From Dallia pectoralis (lineage: Eukaryota > Chordata > Actinopteri > Esociformes > Umbridae), in assembly GCA_029465975.1 (NCBI GenBank), contig CM055753.1:9965316-10029315 (forward strand): a DNA stretch of 64,000 nt, read 5' to 3'. The notes below the pieces were generated by a model. It was not told where the DNA came from. It did no database searches and saw only the letters and a list, made by a program, of their open reading frames with translations. Positions within the stretch are counted from its first letter, which is position 1. Every line of letters starts with the position of its first letter. Below, piece by piece: positions 37,734 to 49,968 of the stretch. The position numbers were made by a program, and so were the translations under genes.

Positions 37734-38187
37734 CGTGGTTTTTTTTCCGGCTCTGTTGTTGCGGCTGCAGTGCCAACAACAACATGTGACATGCCCCCGG
37801 AACGGTTCCCCCCAAAAATGCCTGCAAAAACCGCAGTGGCTCTGGTACCATCGTCATGTCCTCTCTAACACACACACACACATACAGAGTTCCCCATCTC
37901 TATTTCAGTTGATGTTCTCCGCCATGCGTCAGATCTTTACCTGTCTTTAACCAGCGTGGACGTTTGGAGAAGAGCCGAGAGAGAGATCTTCCTACACGTT
38001 GGTGTGTAAGCGATCTCCTTTCAGTACAACTGTCACTTCATTAGCGGGTGATGTACATGTTAGTTTAGTGCCACGTTCAGTTCACACAACACTTAAGTTA
38101 AACCTTGCAACCCCCCTGCTCTCTGCTTTCTCTTGAGGGCTGAGTATTTAACATCTATTAAGGCAGGTTGTGCAGGGAAACAGTGCA
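37734..38187. other. Intronic sequence, no gene seen
   Basis: Nothing recognised. Confidence 0.5.
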
Positions 38188-39290
38188 ACACACACACAGA
38201 GACACACAGAGAGACACACAGAGACACACAAACACACACACGGTGCTACATACAGAGACACACAGAGACACACACAGATACACACACAGAGACACACACA
38301 CAGACACACAGAGACACACACACAGACACACATGATGCTACACACAGAGACACACACACAGACACACAGAGACACACACACGGTGGTACACACAGAGACA
38401 CACAGAGACACACAGAGACACACACACAGAGACACACAGAGACACACACACGGTGGTACACACAGAGACACACAGAGACACACAGACACACACACGGTGG
38501 TACACACAGAGACACACAGAGACACACAGAGACACACAGAGACACACACACAGAGACACAGACAGAGACACACACAGACACACACAGAGACACACACACA
38601 GAGACACACAGAGACACACAGAGACACACAGAGACACACACACGGTGGTACACACAGAGACACACAGAGATACACACACACAGAGACACACAGAGACACA
38701 CACAGAGACACACAGAGACACACAGAGACACACAGAGACACACAGAGACACACACAGAGAGACACACACAGAGACACACACAGAGACACACACACAGAGA
38801 GACACACAGAGACACACAGAGACACACACACAGAGACACACACAGAGACACACACAGAGACACACACAGACACACACAGAGACACACACACAGAGAAACA
38901 CACAGAGACACACACACAGAGACACACAGAGACACACACACACAGAGACACACACAGAGACACACACAGAGACACACACAGAGACACACACAGAGACACA
39001 CAGAGACACACAGAGACACACACAGAGACACACACACAGACACACACAGACACACACAGAGACACACACAGACACACAGAGACACACACACAGAGACACA
39101 CACAGAGACAGACACAGAGACACACACAGACACACACAGACACACACAGAGACACACAGAGACACACACAGAGACACACACACAGAGACACACACAGACA
39201 CACACAGACACACAGACACACAGAGACACACACACAGAGACACACAGAGACACACAGAGACACACACAGAGACACACACAGACACACGCA
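38188..39290. repeat. CA/GA compound minisatellite (1.1 kb)
   Basis: Built of gacacacaga and gacacacacaga words, with acggtggtaca inserts on the left (about 38380, 38450, 38490 and 38643). It creates 300-400-codon open frames in several frames of both strands; none is a gene. Confidence 0.95.
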
Positions 39291-39423
39291 GGACAAACAG
39301 GGCGTTGGTGAACAAACCCCCTGTGGAGCTACGCCTGTGAGTCATTGTTACACCCTCTGCTATGACCAGGGACTGGAGGATCCCTTGAAGTGAGTGAATG
39401 GTGAGTGAATATGTTAACCTTCA

Positions 39424-39580
39424 GGGAAAGAGAGGAGGTGGCTGGAAGCTGGTGGAGAGGGGAGGACGGAGACAGAGAGTGGGGGACTGAGTAGGAGAGA
39501 GGGGGAGAGAGTGAGTGGGAGATGGAGGATGGAGAGGGGGAGAGAGAGGGAGAGAGGGAGAGAGTGAGTAGGAAAGGAGG
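39424..39580. repeat. GA-rich tract
   Basis: gggggagagagagg-type purine sequence. Confidence 0.8.
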
Positions 39581-39649
39581 AGGAGTGGACACACTGGATA
39601 CAGTATGTATGTGGATGAAGTCTTGTGACTCTGTGTGAAGTGGCACATG

Positions 39650-39990
39650 AGGACAGGTTCTGGACCTGCTCACACTACACAGTAAGAGGACAGGTTCTGG
39701 ACCTGCTCACACTACACAGTAAGAGGACAGGTTCTGGACCTGCTCACACTACACAGTAAGAGGACAGGTTCTGGACCTGCTCACACTACACAGTAAGAGG
39801 ACAGGTTCTGGACCTGCTCACACTACACAGTAAGAGGACAGGTTCTGGACCTGCTCACACTACACAGTAAGAGGACAGGTTCTGGACCTGCTCACACTAC
39901 ACAGTAAGAGGACAGGTTCTGGACCTGCTCACACTACACAGTAAGAGGACAGGTTCTGGACCTGCTCACACTACACAGTAAGAGGACAGG
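39650..39990. repeat. 37-bp minisatellite, about 9 copies
   Basis: Units are gaggacaggttctggacctg then ctcacactacacagtaa, essentially identical between copies. Confidence 0.96.
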
Positions 39991-40203
39991 TAGCTGGCGT
40001 CATCAGTGTTACAGCCAGGGAGGCTCTCTGACTGACAGCATGTGTATAAACAGAGTAGCAGATGCGTACTCGCGCTGCATTTTGCTCAGCTGATCCAGAC
40101 GAGCTATCAGAGAGAAATCGTCCGGACAAGCGGGCACACAGATGTCCAGCTGTGTCACACGATAATGGAGGTTTTTAAGGACCACAGGGTTATGGGAAAA
40201 ATT

Positions 40204-40292
40204 TAATGTGACGTGCGGCATCAGATAGAATATACACCGAAATGTAATGTGACGTACGGCATCAGATAGAATATACACCAAAATGTAATGTG
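40204..40292. repeat. 41-bp duplication
   Basis: Two copies of aatgtgacgtgcggcatcag then atagaatatacaccgaaatgt, and the start of a third. Confidence 0.85.
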
Positions 40293-41256
40293 ACATGTTC
40301 AGGAGACAACAAAAGCTGTTCAGTGACCCCAGTATCTCCTAGCAGGAGAGCTGGACAGATCCAACAGCTAAACCAGAAGCCTGTATTACACAACACACAC
40401 ACACACACACACAGTTTCAAAAGCGTTTAAACGCTCAGAGAGCCTTCAGCACCCTGGGAGTGTGTGTGCGCGCTATAGCACACACACACACACACACACA
40501 CACCCTGGAAGTGTGTGTGTATGCTATAGCCAGGCCTTTCCTTTCTGTTCTCAGCCGGTTTCTCTGTGCTCTGTCACAGCTCATTTAGTGTACAAATACT
40601 GGCAGACAGACCTTTCGTGGCCAGACATTTTAATTTGCCCCTCTGACAGAAGAAGCCCCGGTCCCGACCTCCACTGGCCACACTGCCCGTCACTCAAAGT
40701 GCCCCACTGAAATGTGGAAACCGTGGAAACCGAAACAAGCTTTCTCCCTTCCTGTCCCCTTCAGAGCGTCAGGCACTTCTTTGAAGAGAGATCCCTGGAG
40801 CTTTCCTCAAAGTGAGCACACTCGAAAGGGAATGGGGCGCTGGTTGGGATACCGAGAAAAAGTTTAATGACAACACAAATGCGTTTCCCGAGACATTAAG
40901 CGGACGACGGCGATAGACGTCGCCGGAGAAAACGAACGCAAGGGGCATTTGTTTTCACCTTACCAAAATGGAATGTCAGCTTTTCGGGAAGTTTTATTAA
41001 TAAACTGTTGCTTCTCCAAGGTGATTGTATGAAAGAAATGTGTGGAGAAAACAGGCAGAGAGAGAGAGAGAGAGAAGAGAGAGGGAACGTGAGAGAAACG
41101 GAGAGGAGATGCAAATATATACGAAATGCATCCGTATATATATGAATAGAGTTCCCCTATGTGAGCCGATAGAGGCACTTAGAATGGTACTGAGACAACA
41201 GATCTGGGAGCAGCTCATATTTATTCAGGCCGAGTCGACGGCGGCCGCGTTGGAAA
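40293..41256. other. Intronic sequence, no gene seen
   Basis: Short CA runs at 40390-40412 and 40480-40503, and a GA run at 41058-41075. No gene. Confidence 0.5.
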
Positions 41257-41465
41257 CCACACGGGACCATGTTGAATTCTGATTGGTCCATCTTATAAGC
41301 AACGATCACCACACGGGACCATGTTTAATTGTGATTGGTCCATCTTAAAAGCAATAATCACCACACGGGACCATGTTTAATTCTGATTGGTCCATCTTAA
41401 AAGCAATGATCACCACACGGGACCATGTTTAATTCTGATTGGTCCATCTTAAATGCAATGATCTG
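41257..41465 (-). repeat. 52-bp minisatellite, 4 copies, each with a CCAAT motif
   Basis: Units contain ccacacgggaccatgtttaa, ttctgattggtccatcttaa and aagcaatgatca. On the minus strand each has ggaccaatca, a consensus-like inverted CCAAT core. The motif recurs at 41281, 41333, 41385 and 41437. Confidence 0.92.
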
Positions 41466-41784
41466 GTAAATATCAGACATGACCAGTTATTCAATGAGAA
41501 TATGTGACCAGGCAGGTCAGCGTTGTAGTTTGTTCTTGGATGTTGGCGTGTTTTAAATACACTTACGTCCGCATTCCCCGGAATGGTTTGGGCCTCACCT
41601 CTTATGGTAATGATGTGTCTGCGATGTGTGTGTGCATTTGTTTATTAACGAGTGTGATTAGTTGTGCTCTGTCCAGACAGTGGGCAGGCGTATATGATGG
41701 ATGACAGAACAATTAGCATCGTTACACCTCATTAATAAGAGAGCAACACATCCTGTGACCCACTACGACTGGGACCTCCCATCT

Positions 41785-42628
41785 ACACACTCTCTACACA
41801 CTCCATATAATAATACACGCTCTCTACACACTCCATATGATAATACACGCTCTCTACACACTCCATATAATAATACACGCTCTCTACACACTCCATATGA
41901 TAATACACGCTCTCTACACACTCCATATGATAATACACGCTCTCTACACACTCCATATAATAATACACGCTCTCTACACACTCCATATAATAATACACAC
42001 TCTCTACACACTCCATATAATAATACACGCTCTCTACACACTCCATATAATAATACACACTCTCTACACACTCCATATGATAATACACACTCTCTACACA
42101 CTCCATATAATAATACACACTCTCTACACACTCCATATAATAATACACACTCTCTACACACTCCATGTAATAATACACGCTCTCTACACACTCCATATGA
42201 TAATACACGCTCTCTACACACTCCATATGATAATACACGCTCTCTACACACTCCATATAATAATACACGCTCTCTACACACTCCATATAATAATACACAC
42301 TCTCTACACACTCCATATAATAATACACGCTCTCTACACACTCCATATAATAATACACACTCTCTACACACTCCATATGATAATACACACTCTCTACACA
42401 CTCCATATAATAATACACACTCTCTACACACTCCATATAATAATACACACTCTCTACACACTCCATATAATAAAACACACTCTCTACAGACTCCATATAA
42501 TAATACACACTCTCTACACACTCCATATAATAATACACACTCTCTACACACTCCATATAATAATACACACTCTCTACACACTCCATATAATAAAACACAC
42601 TCTCTACACACTCCATATAATAATACAT
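41785..42628. repeat. 30-bp minisatellite, about 28 copies, with a 300-bp internal duplication
   Basis: Units are tctctacacactccatataa plus taatacacgc, with atga/ataa and acgc/acac variants. The variant pattern of 41881-42164 repeats at 42181-42464. Confidence 0.96.
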
Positions 42629-42832
42629 ATGATAATGACAGAGAGGTCTATATGATAATGACAGAGAGGTCTATATGATAATGACAGATAGGTCTATATG
42701 ATAATGACAGAGAGGTCTATATGATAATGACAGAGAGGTCTATATGATAATGACAGATAGGTCTATATGATAATGACAGAGAGGTCTATATGATAATGAC
42801 AGAGAGGTCTATATGATAATGACAGATAAGTC
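42624..42832. repeat. 23-bp minisatellite, about 9 copies
   Basis: Units are tatatgataatgacagagag plus gtc. Abuts the 30-bp array. Confidence 0.94.
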
Positions 42833-43282
42833 ATCTTGCTGCTTTCTCCCACAGATAATATGTGCAACATGGCAATCAACAAACCAAATGCAAATCTGAG
42901 CAGCCTTTTACGCGTCATAACAGCTCATATTCACCATCGGATGTAACGATATTTCTGCATTAAGGGAATAAAGACATGATCTTATGAAGGACTCCCCAAA
43001 TTATGCCCCAATCTTTTCCATTTGCCCCCACATAAACCGCTACATAACCCCTACCCCTCACCCCACCTCGATTGTCACGACACGCTTCCCTGCTTCCGCT
43101 GAATTTATCCATCGTATCAGTTTGAGGCAATAAAACATGCCTGAGCCCGATAACCGTCGCAGGGGGTGAGTAGGAGAGTATAAACGAGGCTTGGAGGGGT
43201 CATTCTTGTGTCTGTGACAAGATGCGAAGTGGGAAACCCTCCAAAACACACTCAGCCATTTTTAACCGTACTGCAGATAAAT
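42833..43282. other. Intronic sequence, no gene seen
   Basis: Nothing recognised. Confidence 0.5.
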
Positions 43283-43402
43283 TGCCCCTCTCCCTCCCTC
43301 TCTGTCCCTCTCTCCCTCTTTACCTCTCCATCTCCCTATCGCTTTTTCTCCCTGCCACTCTCACCCCATCTCTCTCTCTCTCTCTCCCTCTCTCTTTCTC
43401 CC

Positions 43403-43433
<31 letters not shown>

Positions 43434-43520
43434 TCCATCTCCCTCCCTCACATTCCCTTCTGCCCTTTCTTACTCTCCCTTCCTCTTTCTCCATCTCCTT
43501 CCCTCCCTCCCCCTTTCTGA
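43283..43520. repeat. CT-rich tract
   Basis: ctctctctccctctct-type pyrimidine sequence. Confidence 0.88.
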
Positions 43521-43912
43521 CACAATGTTGCATAGCCAGCGATTATATAACCCAGGCAATTTAATTATCTGACGACTGTCATGGTACTCTAAATAACGTA
43601 GAGAGAGGCTACAGAGCGCAATAACGTCCCCACACTGTCCTACACTGCTACTGTGCCAAAACTGGTTAAGCATTTTAATCAAGGGTGCCAGGTGAAATCA
43701 TGGCAACGGTTCCTTGTCCGGGCCGTGGTGGCGACACGGAGATCGTCGTCAAAGAGACGCTTAGTCTTAGCCAATCGAACATCCCATAATGGCCAAGCAG
43801 GTGGGACCACATAGTCTATTGCTGTAAGAAATCTAGATAAAACAAGGTATAGTGATTTATAATTTGTTCTTTTGATCGAGAGCCCGTATATAGTTTCATA
43901 AATAAGTGAATC
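43521..43912. other. Intronic sequence, no gene seen
   Basis: Nothing recognised. Confidence 0.45.
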
Positions 43913-44095
43913 AAAGGTGAGAGGTGGAAGGGGAGAGTTGAAAGGTGAGAGGTGAGAGGGGAGAGATAAGAGGTGATAGGTGAGAGTTAAAAGATGAGAG
44001 TTGAGAGATGAAAGGTGCGAGGTTAAAGGTGAGAGGTGGGAGGTGTGAGGTGAGAGGTGAAAGTTGGGAGGTGAGAGGTTAGAGTTGAGAAGTTC
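43913..44095. repeat. Degenerate gaggtgaga repeat
   Basis: 7-8-bp words gaggtga, gagaggt and aaaggtg, loosely tandem. Confidence 0.8.
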
Positions 44096-44960
44096 TCAAT
44101 AGCATTCACTTTGTTTTTACAGATCTTTTTATAAAACCTGGTGTCCACTTCCAGCACGGAGAATACTACTGATGTGTAGAATGTGTGCTGGTGGAGGTAT
44201 TCTATGTCCTCTTTGGGCATTCTGCCATTCCTCAGGGTGTAGTCATAATATCGATACGAGCGTACGGTCGGTCAGATCTTGCGTTCTGTCACAGCGACGT
44301 GTCCAAACTCATTCCGAAAATACCCAGAAGGAGCGTGGAACGACGACAGCACATCAGCCGTCTGAATAAGGCCTCAAAGGTCTAAATAAACATTAATGTC
44401 CAATAAACAAATTCAAACGTTCAAATGTTCTTATCGTTATCGTAGTTTATTCTTGTTCACTGTGTCACTCAAAACCAGTTGCGAAAAACAAGTTGGAAGA
44501 TCCAACCACGTGTGTGAAACCAAACGAGTTATGACTAAGACGTTTCACATAGTTTTACGTGAACTCTACGCCACAAACATCATTCCCCGAGAACTGGCCA
44601 CCATCTTTTTCCCGAACTGACCAAAACTAGCCGTTCTCCTCACACCTCAAACGCACTAAAATGCTCCGTCCAAAAGTGCGTCCGATTCCTCACGAGGCCT
44701 CCAGAACTCCGTTGAGCTTTAGTGTGCTGCAGTGCACTTGCTAGGGAGTAGGTTTCATTTAGGGCGCGACCAATGATGTCCTCTCGTTGATTTTGGGATT
44801 GTACTTAATGTGTATATGCAGTATTATACCGATACTGTGAATATGGCTAAGTACAACGATTGTAGTTTTATATAAATTCCCACGTAACAACCTGAAATAA
44901 AATGAGTCAGACATCAGGTGTCAATTTTCACAAAGAAAATGTATTACACAAACGAAAGAA
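44096..44960. other. Intronic sequence with one dispersed-repeat relic
   Basis: A cagtgcacttgctagggag relic at about 44731. No gene. Confidence 0.45.
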
Positions 44961-44962
44961 CT

Positions 44963-44964
44963 TT

Positions 44965-45001
<37 letters not shown>

Positions 45002-45016
45002 AGAGAGGGAGAGAGA

Positions 45017-45047
<31 letters not shown>

Positions 45048-45088
45048 GGGGAGAGAGAGAGGGAGAGAGAGAGAGAGAGAGGGAGAGA

Positions 45089-45135
<47 letters not shown>

Positions 45136-45166
45136 AGGGAGAGAGAGAGAGAGAGAGAGGGAGAGA

Positions 45167-45254
<88 letters not shown>

Positions 45255-45266
45255 GGGAGAGATTAG
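44963..45266. repeat. GA microsatellite/purine tract (300 bp)
   Basis: (GA)n with regular gggaga interruptions, pure purine on the plus strand. Confidence 0.96.
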
Positions 45267-45377
45267 GGACAGAGTGGGATGTGAATACTCTCACTGCAGC
45301 ACCTGCCAAAGAATCTGTGCACATCCCAGCTGTGACCACGACAACCCTATTACCATCCTCTCTAGGGAAGCCTGTGA

Positions 45378-45520
45378 TACACACACACAGCACACACACA
45401 CACACACACACACACCACACACATACACACCACACACACACACACACATACATACACACACACCACAGACACACACACACACACATACACACACACACCA
45501 CCCCACATACACACAGACAC
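45378..45520. repeat. CA-rich microsatellite
   Basis: (CA)n with cacacc and cataca interruptions. Smaller CA runs follow at about 45571-45590 and 45628-45650. Confidence 0.9.
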
Positions 45521-45654
45521 ACACACATATGAAGAACATACCAGCCCTCACTTTTGCTCCCATGCTCAGTACACATACACACACACAAACATGTTTACTT
45601 TAACGCATCACACACACATATGCATTACACACACACACACACACACACTCAAGT

Positions 45655-47423
45655 CGCAGACTTCTCCATTTTCTCCTTCTAGGAACTGCACAGGCATTAT
45701 GTAATTAAAGGAGCAATGACAAGGGCAGACTTTACACTTATTACTCTGTGGTCGCCCCTGGAGAAAGACAGCGCCCGTTTAGTTGGCACACGTCCAACCG
45801 TTGACGACCACACCCCGCCCCTCCTCATTTGCATTTCCTGCTAGACAACTCAGGGATTGGACGAATAGGACAAATGAAGGGATGAAGGGATGGAGAGATG
45901 GAGAGATGGAGGAGGGTGGCTATTAACTTGTTAGTGTGATTGTAGGCAGGACGAATGCAGGCACCTGTAGCAGCTTAGATGATGTATCACTCTATCATTG
46001 AATATGTTGCGATCCATAAACACACTGTCGGAGGTAACTATTCAGACATCCTCGGTGGGTCAATATTTCCCTCTGATTCCCAAATGTCTTGTCAACATGT
46101 CTCCAAGCATTTAGCGGATATCTTCTATCGATCTGCCTCATAAGGAGAAAACAGCGCCCCCTAGTGGTCCCACGGGTGAATTGTATTATACATTTGTCGC
46201 TATGAAACATCAGTTCAACGGAAATACACATATTTCTTCGTAAAACATTCCCTCGGCAAGCTGACGTTATAGCTCATTCTGAGGCATCGATAGTGACGTG
46301 TAATAATTCACTGGTAACACGCGGGCGTGATTTGAACGTGGGAACATGTGTTGCCTATTTCCCATTGTGTTTTAGCTAGCCGCACCACTACGTTTCACTG
46401 GACTCCGAATCAGCAAGTCAGACATTGCGGAAAATTCATTACAATGTCGTCATTAGCTGTCTTTTTGCCGAGGTCGAGTGCCAGTACGAGATAATAATCA
46501 GGTAGGCCTACCCCGAAAAATATTGCACAGTTTGTGGAGAAATGGGGAGACGTTTCGAGCAAAGCAAAATAGTTTTAAATTTAGCAAATCTGTCCAGATA
46601 TGTCAGTAGCGGTTGCATCACGTATACAATTGCCATAATTGACAAATAATTAGAGCTGCAAAGTAACTGGATTACAATCACGAGAGTGACTGTCTCGCCG
46701 ACAACAAAAAAGAAAAACTAACGACACGCAGACCCAGAGGTCAGAATCCTAATGTCACTGGAGACCCTGAGTGGTCAGGAATCTGGGAATGCCGGACACA
46801 TCTGTGAGTCTGTGAGGAAGTCTGTCTGGCACGTGACTGCTTTTCATTAGCAGTAAAAACAGAGATTAAGATATTTCCCGGGTCCCTTTACATTAAACGC
46901 GGCTCGGCTAAGTAAACAAATTGATCGTGTTAATTGAGTGTGTTAAAGTCCGAGGCCACCATCGCCGAGTGCTTCTCTGATACTCGGGCACAAATGAGAC
47001 CCTGGTCAGCAAGAGCACTTATTTCCCCTACCTCTAAACACTTGGGAGGGTACTTGTGAATACAGAAATACACAGGTACATACAGACACTACTGACAGGA
47101 TGTTATAGGGGGTGGGGTGCACTCCATTGAGCTCTCTCTCTAAAGTATATTATCTGGCTGGCACGTATTCGACCTGTGACAGAAGGCGGTCTCTCCTCTG
47201 TGATCTGATAGAAATACAAACGGTTGAGTCTTAGTTCATTGAGTGTCCTTTTTGTTCCCAGTGGCCACATATTCGTACGGATACTAACGCGTGAGCCACC
47301 TCAAAATTTACCACAGCCTCCTGGGATTTGTTCTGTTGAAGTTGAAAAGCACACTCAAGAAAACAATAGACCATTTATCGATTTTCCAATAAAAATCGAA
47401 CACACTTTTTTATCACCTCGCAC
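45655..47423. other. Long intronic stretch without recognised features
   Basis: Unique-looking sequence on both strands; no exon or element identified. Confidence 0.5.
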
Positions 47424-47950
47424 AGCAGCCATATCACCCTATAGCCCAACACTGGTTGCCCACTGAAGCTAAGCAGGGCTGAGCCTGGTCAGTACCTGGA
47501 TGGGAGACCTCCTGGAAAAACCAGGTTGCTGCTGTGGGTCCTAACGCCCCAGTATATTGACGGGGACACTATACTGCCAAAAAGCACCGTCCTTCGGATG
47601 AGACGTTAAACCGAGGCCTTGACTCTCTGTGGTCATTAAAAACCCCCAGGACCTCCTTCGACAAAGAGTAGGGGTGTAACCCTGGCATCCTGGCCAAATC
47701 TGCCCCTTGTCCTCTGTCCATCATGGCCACCTAATCATCCCCATATATACACTAATTGGCTTCATCAGTACCGTCTCCTCTCCACCTGTAAGCTGGTGTG
47801 TGTTCTGGCGCAATATGGCTGCCGTCATGTCATCCAGGTGGATGCTGCACATTGGTGGTGGTTGAGGAGATTCCCCCTTTCATGTAAAAGCGCTTTGAGT
47901 TCCCAGGAAGAAAAGCGCTATATAAATGTAATTAATTATTATTATTATTT
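47424..47950 (+). mobile_element. 5S rRNA-derived SINE (SINE3-like), internally deleted
   Basis: The head at about 47424-47535 resembles 5S rRNA. It keeps the pol III internal control region, including gaagctaagcagg (47464), then cctggtcagtacctggatg and gggagacc. The body contains the typical gtcctaacgccccagtatat and ccttcggatgagacgttaaa segments. The tail is cgctttgag then aaagcgctatataaatgta followed by ATT repeats, shared with fish LINEs. Compared with recalled full-length copies, a segment appears missing after gttgctgctg. Confidence 0.8.
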
Positions 47951-49242
47951 GTCACGAAATCCAATCCCAAACGAAGGTCATTTGCTTGAGCGGAGGAATG
48001 TGCAGATTTAAACAAAGACATTTCCTCGTGCGTTCGCTCACCTCGCCGGCATCTCCTCTAATCACCTGCGACGTCGTTTTAGGTGTACCACCAGAGACCA
48101 CAGATGAAAGGGACGGCAGCGAGGACGTTCAATTGAGAATGCCCCCGTAGTGAGGTCTCGCTCCCTCCCCCTCAGAAGGGCATTCCCCGGCGGGCGTCCT
48201 TCCCGTACCCCCAGCCCCCCCGTCCACTCCAGGTATTGGTGAGTGGCATCAGAGACCATTGTTCAACACTAATGACAGCCAGCTGCTCAGTCCAGCTCCA
48301 TATTAGAATCAATCCCATTTGTAGGCTAATCTAAGAATCAGATACACACGACGGGCGCATCCCAATTGGGACGCCGTTCGGTTTTGAGTGCACTACTTTT
48401 AACCAAGATGAAAGGTGAAAGCGCACCATTTTGGCTGCACAGAATAGCTTCGGAAATGCCTCAACAACAAATGCTGCCGGAAGCCAAAACAAACGCAACG
48501 AAAAAACGACAACAACGAAACGAACAAGTGAAAACTGGAAAACAGCGTAAAATCAAAAAGCCAGTGGCAGCAATAAACAGAAATCTACTTTCGTGCGCGG
48601 CAATTTTTCAAACCCATCACATTACCAGCACTACTGCTTTTTTCATTTCTGAGCAACAAAACTCCTCGGCGTCGAGGCTGGACCTGTGGTCTATCTCTGT
48701 AGGGCGTGAGGAAGGCCTTTTTAACTGCCTGTGCAGTGGCAATACCCAACGCTGATCTGAGTCATTAGGGCGATCTGATAGGCTGACACAAACCAACGAA
48801 GCCCCCAATCATATCTCCGGGAAATGTTACCTGCTCTTAGAGAGCCGTTCGCTTGCAGCGTTTACGTTTAAGCCCAAAAGCGAAACACATCCTGGGCGGC
48901 GACAAACAAAGTACTTTCTGGAAGCGTGCGTGTCCCAAACATCAGCGGAATGTTGCCCTCCACCAGTAGTGCACTAATGGGTGAGTAGGATGCCATTTGG
49001 GACACTTTTTCTTCTCGAGTCCACACCGTTATGGCCTAGGGGCTGGCAGCCGCGGAGTCCGTTAGCGGCCAGCGAACCGGGGTCTTTGTGGCACTCGCTC
49101 ACTGCCGAAACTCCACTCAGACATGACTGGCGCCATGGCGACACGCGTTAACTCGTTCTAAAAAGCACAGTGACGCGTGATGTTCGATGTCATTGACCAA
49201 GTTAAAACGACTCTATGATATGAACCAGGTTAACCTCCTGTG
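47951..49242. other. Intronic sequence with dispersed short repeats
   Basis: Two degenerate 'gtgcactac/ttgggac' copies at about 48355-48420 and 48932-49010. No gene. Confidence 0.5.
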
Positions 49243-49968
49243 AATTTTCAGTTAACCAGTTGACATAGTGTAAACCAAACTGTTGACCTAATCTAAACCA
49301 ACCTGTTGACCTAATCTAAACCAACCTGTTGACCTAATCTAAACCAACCTGTTGACCTAATCTAAACCAACCTGTTGACCTAATCTAAACCAACCTGTTG
49401 ACCTAATCTAAACCAACCTGTTGACCTAATCTAAACCAACCTGTTGACCTAATCTAAACCAACCTATTGACCTAATCTAAACCAACCTGTTGACCTAATC
49501 TAAACCAACCTGTTGACCTAATCTAAACCAACCTGTTGACCTAATCTAAACCAACCTGTTGACCTAATCTAAACCAACCTGTTGACCTAATCTAAACCAA
49601 CCTGTTGACCTAATCTAAACCAACCTGTTGACCTAATCTAAACCAACCTGTTGACCTAATCTAAACCAACCTGTTGACCTAATCTAAACCAACCTGTTGA
49701 CCTAATCTAAACCAACCTGTTGACCTAATCTAAACCAACCTGTTGACCTAATCTAAACCAACCTGTTGACCTAATCTAAACCAACCTATTGACCTAATCT
49801 AAACCAACCTGTTGACCTAATCTAAACCAACCTGTTGACCTAATCTAAACCAACCTGTTGACCTAATCTAAACCAACCTGTTGACCTAATCTAAACCAAC
49901 CTGTTGACCTAATCTAAACCAACCTGTTGACCTAATCTAAACCAACCTGTTGACCTAATCTAAACCAA
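49243..49968. repeat. 23-bp minisatellite, about 31 copies, very homogeneous
   Basis: Units are gacctaatctaaaccaacct plus gtt. Only two interior copies carry cctatt, at 49463 and 49785, exactly 322 bp (14 units) apart. Confidence 0.97.

Noticed and set aside
38133..39393. Five overlapping 290-400-codon frames (HTETH and CVSVC types)
   Set aside because: Low-complexity CA/GA repeat translated in all frames.
41701..42678. Long frames on both strands (TPYNNTHSLH and ECVLLYGVCR types)
   Set aside because: 30-bp minisatellite; period divisible by three.
47424..47535. A genuine 5S rRNA gene
   Set aside because: Only part of the 5S sequence is present, diverged, and it continues into SINE body and tail.
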